Positions 16,389-20,044 of a DNA stretch of 20,044 nucleotides are shown piece after piece (position 1 is the stretch's first letter; every line of letters starts with the position of its first letter). The position numbers and the translations under genes were made by a program. The DNA comes from JBBQWT01 sp038210375 (lineage in GTDB: Bacteria > Acidobacteriota > Terriglobia > Terriglobales > Acidobacteriaceae), in the NCBI GenBank assembly GCA_038210375.1, contig JBBQWT010000035.1, forward strand, positions 1-20,044. Reading direction: 5' to 3'. The notes beneath the pieces are model-generated. The model worked only from the letters and a program-made list of their open reading frames with translations. It ran no database searches and was not told the DNA's origin.

Positions 16389-16660
16389 TTCAGAAGAAGG
16401 GATTCGCGTTGTCTTGCTTTGTTCTTAGCTTCCGGCCAAAATCTCTAGAAGTTGCAAAGCCGATTTAGATAACCGAACTGCCCCTCCCCCTGTCATCCTG
16501 GAGCGAGCCTTTGCTTCTTGTTTGCGCGAAGGACCTCGCGTTTCTATTGCTCTTATTTTGGCCTACAGACAGAGTCTCAACAGTCCGCCGGGAAAATAGC
16601 CCACGTTTACCTATTCCCCAGGACAGAGTCCCCGTTTTTTATACCCCCTTGGACATAGCG
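16389..16660. other. Gene-free repeat-rich stretch
   Basis: No gene is supported here; an open frame at 16511-16792 crosses several repeats and shows no domain. The stretch contains dispersed repeat copy 2 (16491-16544), two related small palindromes (AGACAGAGTCT at 16567-16577 and GGACAGAGTCC at 16621-16631), a run of T at 16635-16640, and then the left arm of the GIY-YIG unit. The mixture looks like accumulated remnants of short mobile repeats. Confidence 0.6.
16491..16544 (+). repeat. Dispersed 54-bp repeat, copy 2
   Basis: It aligns without gaps to the minus strand of 209-262 (46/54 identical by hand count). The head TGTCATCCTGGAGCGAGC is AT/GC balanced and resembles, but is not identical to, the outer block of the GIY-YIG arms. 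It lies 107 bases after the terminator of the DUF1501 gene and is intergenic, like copy 1. Confidence 0.7.
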
Positions 16661-16792
16661 CACGTCATATATGAATTGTCATTCCGAGCGAAGCCGAGGA
16701 ACCTTTTGTTTCCTGTAGATGGCAGTAGTGTCAGACTGAAGCAGTGGCCCTCCCGGGCCTTCGAATTGGTTCTACGCGCAGCCTGCCTTTGA
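16661..16792 (+). repeat. Left inverted arm of the GIY-YIG unit (132 bp)
   Basis: Outer block 16661-16712 matches the reverse complement of 17233-17284 at 49 of 52 positions (core ATTCCGAGCGAAGCCGAGGA). Inner block 16768-16792 matches the reverse complement of 17153-17177 at 22 of 25 positions (core ACGCGCAGCCTGCC). The 55 bases between them (16713-16767) have no visible similarity to the 55 bases in the other arm. The arm ends one base before the stop codon of the GIY-YIG gene. Confidence 0.85.
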
Positions 16793-16793
16793 T

Positions 16794-17108
16794 CTATCCC
16801 TGGCCAACCAGGAAATGTTCCAACCCTTCGCTCAAATCCAGCCAATGAGGGTTCGTGCTCTCCACGAGCACGTTCTTCTTGGCGCGGGTCCACCTCTTGA
16901 TTGCCTTCTCCCGTGCGATCGCATTATTTGCGTATTGAAACGCCTCGAAGCAAACCAGCCGATGCGTATGAAATTTTCTGGTGAAGCCTTGCTGCACGTC
17001 TGTCTTATGTTCGCCCAGGCGGCGTAGAAGACTACTAGTCACACCGACGTACATCACCCTGCGCGATACGCTTACAAAAATGTAAACGTAAAACGTTCGG
17101 TGGCTCAT
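16794..17108 (-). CDS. GIY-YIG endonuclease, COG2827 (YhbQ-like) type
   Basis: A 104-residue single GIY-YIG domain. The GIY element is VYI at residues 8-10 and the YIG element is YVG at 20-22, followed by the conserved basic helix SLLRRLGEHK with Arg29/Arg30 and His34. Acidic residues Glu55 and Glu68 (AREKAIKRW) and the C-terminal NPHWLDLSEG are typical of the small COG2827 group, so the domain looks complete and possibly active as a DNA nuclease. The start ATG at 17108 has AGGGG six bases upstream. Unlike its neighbours it is framed on both sides by inverted repeats (16661-16792 and 17153-17284). This suggests it is the protein of a small mobile or repeat-maintaining unit rather than a housekeeping gene. 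That role is an inference. Confidence 0.88.
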   Translation of the reverse strand: MSHRTFYVYIFVSVSRRVMYVGVTSSLLRRLGEHKTDVQQGFTRKFHTHRLVCFEAFQYANNAIAREKAIKRWTRAKKNVLVESTNPHWLDLSEGLEHFLVGQG

Positions 17109-17152
17109 TTCGTGCCCCTGCTAAGGAAAGGCTTTTCCGCCGCGAGTCAGAG

Positions 17153-17284
17153 TCAACGGCAGGCTTCGCGTAAAACCTGAGCGTCTATTCTTTTAAATCT
17201 GCGACTGGGCGGGTTGCGCGGCTTGCGCCAATGAAACAAAGGGTTCCTCGGCTTCGCTCGGAATGACAATTCATGTAAGACGTG
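17153..17284 (-). repeat. Right inverted arm of the GIY-YIG unit (132 bp)
   Basis: This is the reverse-oriented partner of 16661-16792. The inner block is 17153-17177 and the outer block 17233-17284, separated by 55 bases that differ completely from the left arm. It starts 44 bases upstream of the nuclease start codon, so the nuclease promoter probably lies within or just beside this arm. The central palindrome-like core CTCGGCTTCGCTCGG can form a short imperfect hairpin. Confidence 0.85.
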
Positions 17285-17400
17285 TGCTTCTTTGCCGAAG
17301 GACACATAAAACGCGGGCTGATGTCCCGAACGAGAACACACGCGACACAAACTCTTCACTCCGCTTATTTGGTCTTTACTCCGACCAGTAAATGTAAGAA

Positions 17401-18750
17401 CTACTTGCGGCTTTGCGCCCGCACCAGGCCCAACACCAACCCCACTTCCCTGGTCGTGGCCGCGGCAATGCTGTCTTCCGCGTCGTTGCCTTCCTTGGAA
17501 TCAGCTGTTGAATCGAGGACGGCGTTGGCTTTGCCCACCTGGTAGAGGTGATAGTCGATACTGGATTCGAATGTGCCATTGGTGGCGGCGGCGGGGAGGC
17601 CTGCTGCCCTGCCCAGGAAGCCGCCGATTTTACGTTTGGCCGACGGTTCTTTCAGGCCGGTCACGTTGGTCACCAGGATATAGCTGCACTGTTTTTGCCG
17701 GGCCTCGCGATCAAGATCGGGCAGTTCCTTGCTCTGCAGGGGTACGGCGTCGATCTTGATGGAGCTGATGCCGTCGAACAAATCGATTAACTTGCCGCGC
17801 ACCTGCTCCGCGGAGAAGCTGGCGGTGGTCTTGTTGTTGATGGGCGCAATCCCAATGCGGACACCGTCGAAATCCGCCGTAACCGGCATCCCCGTTGCCT
17901 GGGCCGTGGTCATGGTCGAGGTCGGCGGCTGCGCTCCCGAACATCCCGAGGAAGGCTTTCCGCCCATCATGGCGGCCATTCCCGACAACCCGCCCATGAG
18001 CTCGCCCTGGCTGTGCACTTCACGATATCCGGCGGGGATCTCGAACAGCGCGGGATCGAGGGTGGCGCTGGTGAGCTCCACCGTTTCCTGCGACATGGTC
18101 ACCGCGCTACCCTCGGCATTGAGGTTGGTGGTCACTTTTACCGGAAAACCGGGCCGCCCGCTGCCGGTGGTGCGAATGATGTAATCGTCCTGGCAATCGG
18201 CCTGGCCGCGAGTGGGGCGGGCAGGAAGGCCCTTGACCGCGCAATCGAGCGCCGGCGCGACGTCGATGTACCATCCGTCGGAATCGATGCTGGTGTTGGC
18301 GCGGGTGCAGGAGTTGGGCGCCGCTTCCATGGTGAGGTGGATCTTGAGGCGGCGCGCGGTATGGCCAAACATCTGCTGGCGCTCGCCGGTGTCGGTGATG
18401 TTACTGGTCACGGTCACCTTGCCGCCGCGGCGCCGGCCATTCACCGCCGGAGTTGCGGCCGTCGTGCCTTCATCGGCGGTGGGCGCGATGAAATATGTAC
18501 AGGTGTTGTTGTTGATCTGCACGATGCGCTTCAGATCACATTCATGCACGCTGATCATCTGCATGCCGGGGACCATGCCCACGCTGGTCTCAGTGCGCTG
18601 GCGGCTGCCCTTTACGTACACCGTGGATTCCATGTCCATGCCCGCGGTGGTCATCTTGTTGCGCGCCTTCATATCGGCGCGGGCGGCCACCGGGAGAAAG
18701 CTCACAGCCAGCAGGATTGCGCACAGCTTGAATAATGACGAGGTCTTCAT
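17401..18750 (-). CDS. Secreted protein of unknown function
   Basis: A 449-residue protein that I cannot assign firmly. Residues 1-25 (MKTSSLFKLCAILLAVSFLPVAARA) form a signal peptide with an ARA cleavage site. The N-terminal half (about 26-245) has a repeated strand pattern beginning KMTTAGMDMESTVYVKGSRQRTE and CDLKRIVQINNNTCTYF. This recalls the DUF4412/LolA-like 'outer-membrane carrier' style in which a reduced protein reports on lipoprotein or metal state, but the likeness is weak. Met- and Gly-rich MGGLSGMAAMMGG (near 253) marks a linker. The C-terminal half (about 290-449, FDGVRIGIAPINNKT, CSYILVTNVTGLK) looks like a separate alpha/beta domain. The start ATG at 18750 has AGAGGG close upstream. 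It lies 61 bp downstream of the DinB gene and may be the last gene of that run. Confidence 0.7.
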   Translation of the reverse strand: MKTSSLFKLCAILLAVSFLPVAARADMKARNKMTTAGMDMESTVYVKGSRQRTETSVGMVPGMQMISVHECDLKRIVQINNNTCTYFIAPTADEGTTAATPAVNGRRRGGKVTVTSNITDTGERQQMFGHTARRLKIHLTMEAAPNSCTRANTSIDSDGWYIDVAPALDCAVKGLPARPTRGQADCQDDYIIRTTGSGRPGFPVKVTTNLNAEGSAVTMSQETVELTSATLDPALFEIPAGYREVHSQGELMGGLSGMAAMMGGKPSSGCSGAQPPTSTMTTAQATGMPVTADFDGVRIGIAPINNKTTASFSAEQVRGKLIDLFDGISSIKIDAVPLQSKELPDLDREARQKQCSYILVTNVTGLKEPSAKRKIGGFLGRAAGLPAAATNGTFESSIDYHLYQVGKANAVLDSTADSKEGNDAEDSIAAATTREVGLVLGLVRAQSRK

Positions 18751-18811
18751 GTTCCCTCTTGATGGCGGGACGATGCCGCGCCAGGTTTTTTTCGGTTGAT
18801 GTTGCTGATAG

Positions 18812-19336
18812 TCATCCGGTAAACGAAGTCTTGAATTCCAGTATCTTTTCCATCTGCTTGATATGGTTCAGGTCATGCCCGGCGATCATGCGCAGCATCT
18901 TCTCGATGGTTTCCTTGCCCCGTTCCTCATGCATGCCGTAGTACTCAAGTTTTTCCGGAGGCAGCAACTCGAAGAAGGCCACGTTAAATTGCCGCAGGTG
19001 GGTAAACACGTCGAGTGATGACATGGGATCAAGGCGCTCGTAATGCGACGTCTTCGCCCACTCATCCTGATCGAAGGCGGCGATGACGGAGCCGTTGGCG
19101 CCGAGGATAAAGCGGGCGCGAAATCCGAAGACCATTTCGGCTTCGACCAGGTGGGCAAGAATTTCTCCCGCCGACCACTTGTCGGCCTCAGGCCGCAGGG
19201 TGAGGCGTTCCGGCTGCTTGTCCTTCACCAGGTCGCGCAGTACCCGGGGAGTGGCCCGCATGATGGTGAGGGGGTCGCGGCCTTCGACGCTGGCCAGAAT
19301 TCGGGTTACGTATGCCGCCACAGTTTCATCAGCCAT
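18812..19336 (-). CDS. DinB-superfamily protein
   Basis: A 174-residue four-helix-bundle protein of the DinB/YfiT-like superfamily (DinB_2 type). The three metal-binding histidines are visible: His62 in AGEILAHLVEAE, and His154 and His158 in AGHDLNHIKQ near the C-terminus. Members are often thiol-dependent transferases or stress proteins, and the substrate here is unknown. The start ATG at 19336 is preceded by AAAGGCAGGG. It is 39 bp downstream of the Rieske gene and transcribed with it. Confidence 0.87.
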   Translation of the reverse strand: MADETVAAYVTRILASVEGRDPLTIMRATPRVLRDLVKDKQPERLTLRPEADKWSAGEILAHLVEAEMVFGFRARFILGANGSVIAAFDQDEWAKTSHYERLDPMSSLDVFTHLRQFNVAFFELLPPEKLEYYGMHEERGKETIEKMLRMIAGHDLNHIKQMEKILEFKTSFTG

Positions 19337-19375
19337 ATGTGCCCTGCCTTTCAGTACCTGGAGTGCAGCAATCGA

Positions 19376-19687
19376 TCAAGAACCGATTTCCACCAGCACA
19401 TCTTCGCCATCGATGCGTAGCGGGTAGGTCGCAACCTTGGCCACGCCGTGAGCAGCTTCGCCGGTCTGCGGGTCCCACGCCCAGCCGTGCCAGGGACAAA
19501 CCACTTGGCCGCCTTCGATGGTTCCCTGTCCGATGGGTCCGCCGCGGTGGATGCAGACGTTGTCCATGGCGCTGATCATGCCTTCGACGTTGGCGACGCA
19601 AACCATCTTGTCGCCCAGGGGAAATTCGCGGGCTTCGCCGGGAGGCGGCAACAGGTCGCGCGAGGTAAGTTTTACGAAGTCAGCCAT
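19376..19687 (-). CDS. Rieske-type [2Fe-2S] ferredoxin
   Basis: A 103-residue stand-alone Rieske protein with both cluster motifs, CIHRGG (Cys45, His47) and CPWHGW (Cys64, His67). It has no membrane helix and no oxygenase domain, so it is a soluble electron carrier of the NirD/BphF-like ferredoxin class rather than a cytochrome bc1 subunit. Its ATG at 19687 is six bases after the nuoB stop codon and has no obvious ribosome-binding site, so translation is probably coupled to nuoB. Position directly after nuoB suggests a link to complex I electron flow or assembly, which is an inference only. Confidence 0.93.
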   Translation of the reverse strand: MADFVKLTSRDLLPPPGEAREFPLGDKMVCVANVEGMISAMDNVCIHRGGPIGQGTIEGGQVVCPWHGWAWDPQTGEAAHGVAKVATYPLRIDGEDVLVEIGS

Positions 19688-19693
19688 GCCGGG

Positions 19694-20044
19694 TTACCGA
19701 GGCTGCAAGGTCTGCGCGATCATGACCTGGCGCTTGAAATCCTGCATCATGTCTTCGTTCAGCCGCACTTCGGTGGGCTTGCGGGCCAGGGTCATGGTGT
19801 CAATCTTGTCCTGCAATTTCAGCAGAGAATAGAAAAGGTTCTCCGGCCGCGGAGGGCACCCGATGGTGTAAACATCCACCGGCACGATCTTATCCACGCC
19901 CTGCAGCACGGCATAGGTATTAAAAGGTCCGCCGACTGACGAGCATGCGCCCATGGAAATCACCCACTTGGGGTCAGGCATCTGATCGTAAATTCGCTTG
20001 ACCACCGGCGCCATTTTCAAGGTCACGGTGCCGGCAACAATCAT
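19694..20044 (-). CDS. nuoB: NADH-quinone oxidoreductase subunit B, C-terminal part
   Basis: The last 116 codons of nuoB; the 5' part lies beyond the right edge of the window, so the ATG at the edge is an internal Met. NuoB carries cluster N2, the final Fe-S centre that passes electrons to quinone in respiratory complex I. Two of its four cluster cysteines are visible, in MGACSSVGGP and GCPPRPE, 29 residues apart as in Thermus Nqo6 (Cys111 and Cys140). The other two (the CC pair) would be upstream. The motif VAGTVTLKMAPVV is also diagnostic. The tail is short, like the compact bacterial versions. nuoC does not follow; instead the Rieske gene starts six bases on. Confidence 0.96.
   Translation of the reverse strand: MIVAGTVTLKMAPVVKRIYDQMPDPKWVISMGACSSVGGPFNTYAVLQGVDKIVPVDVYTIGCPPRPENLFYSLLKLQDKIDTMTLARKPTEVRLNEDMMQDFKRQVMIAQTLQPR

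Larger units (their letters stand above)
16661..17284. mobile_element. Candidate GIY-YIG nuclease / inverted-repeat unit
   Basis: A 624-bp unit made of a 132-bp left arm, one nuclease gene on the minus strand and a 132-bp right arm in inverted orientation. Both arms have the same internal spacing (52, 55 and 25 bp). There is no transposase of a known DDE, Y1 or serine type. I see no target-site duplication at the edges (ggacatagcg on the left, tgcttctttg on the right). A weaker similarity seems to continue outward for about 40 bp on each side, so the true boundary may be wider. Confidence 0.5.

Noticed and set aside
16511..16792. Plus-strand open frame before the GIY-YIG gene
   Set aside because: It crosses two repeat families and the left inverted arm, so its openness reflects repeat sequence rather than coding.
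16661..17284. Reading the repeated arms as a CRISPR array or as ends of a classical insertion sequence
   Set aside because: There are only two copies and they are inverted, not direct. No cas gene, DDE or Y1 transposase is present, and no target-site duplication is visible.

Overview
The window is about 20 kb of GC-rich bacterial chromosome. It looks like an acidobacterium (Acidobacteriota, Koribacter/Terriglobia type). This is an inference from gene content: a DUF1800/DUF1501 secreted pair, a secreted DPP III-like metallopeptidase coupled to a PilZ protein, Ala/Gly-rich secreted proteins, and dispersed short repeats of the 'TGTCATTCcgAGCGA' type. No rRNA, tRNA, CRISPR array or prophage was seen.

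Left part (1-2395): a repeat-bearing stretch without genes, a small membrane protein, a membrane-anchored protein with a BamE-like tail, a SufT/MIP18-type Fe-S assembly protein with a clean UUCG terminator, and a small hypothetical membrane protein.

Fatty-acid block (2396-7961, minus strand): three genes transcribed fadN-fadA-fadE. They encode a 3-hydroxyacyl-CoA dehydrogenase/enoyl-CoA hydratase fusion, a thiolase and a long acyl-CoA dehydrogenase, in the same order as Bacillus subtilis fadNAE. Together they cover the whole beta-oxidation spiral. An inverted repeat lies just upstream of fadN.

Middle (8061-12437): a secreted zinc metallopeptidase overlaps a PilZ protein by four bases (minus strand). 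A divergent HAD phosphatase and a GAF/HD-GYP cyclic-di-GMP phosphodiesterase-type protein follow on the plus strand.

Right-centre (12657-16342): a DUF1800 protein followed by a Tat-exported DUF1501 protein, closed by a strong GCAA-loop terminator.

Repeat island (16343-17400): the most unusual part. A GIY-YIG endonuclease gene (16794-17108) sits between two inverted arms of identical length (132 bp each). Each arm has a 52-bp outer block (49/52 identical), a 55-bp unrelated middle and a 25-bp inner block (22/25 identical). A further 54-bp repeat at 16491 has an inverted relative at 209-262, at the other end of the window.

Right end (17401-20044, minus strand): nuoB (cut by the window edge), a Rieske ferredoxin, a DinB-fold protein and a secreted protein of unknown function, closely spaced in that transcriptional order.
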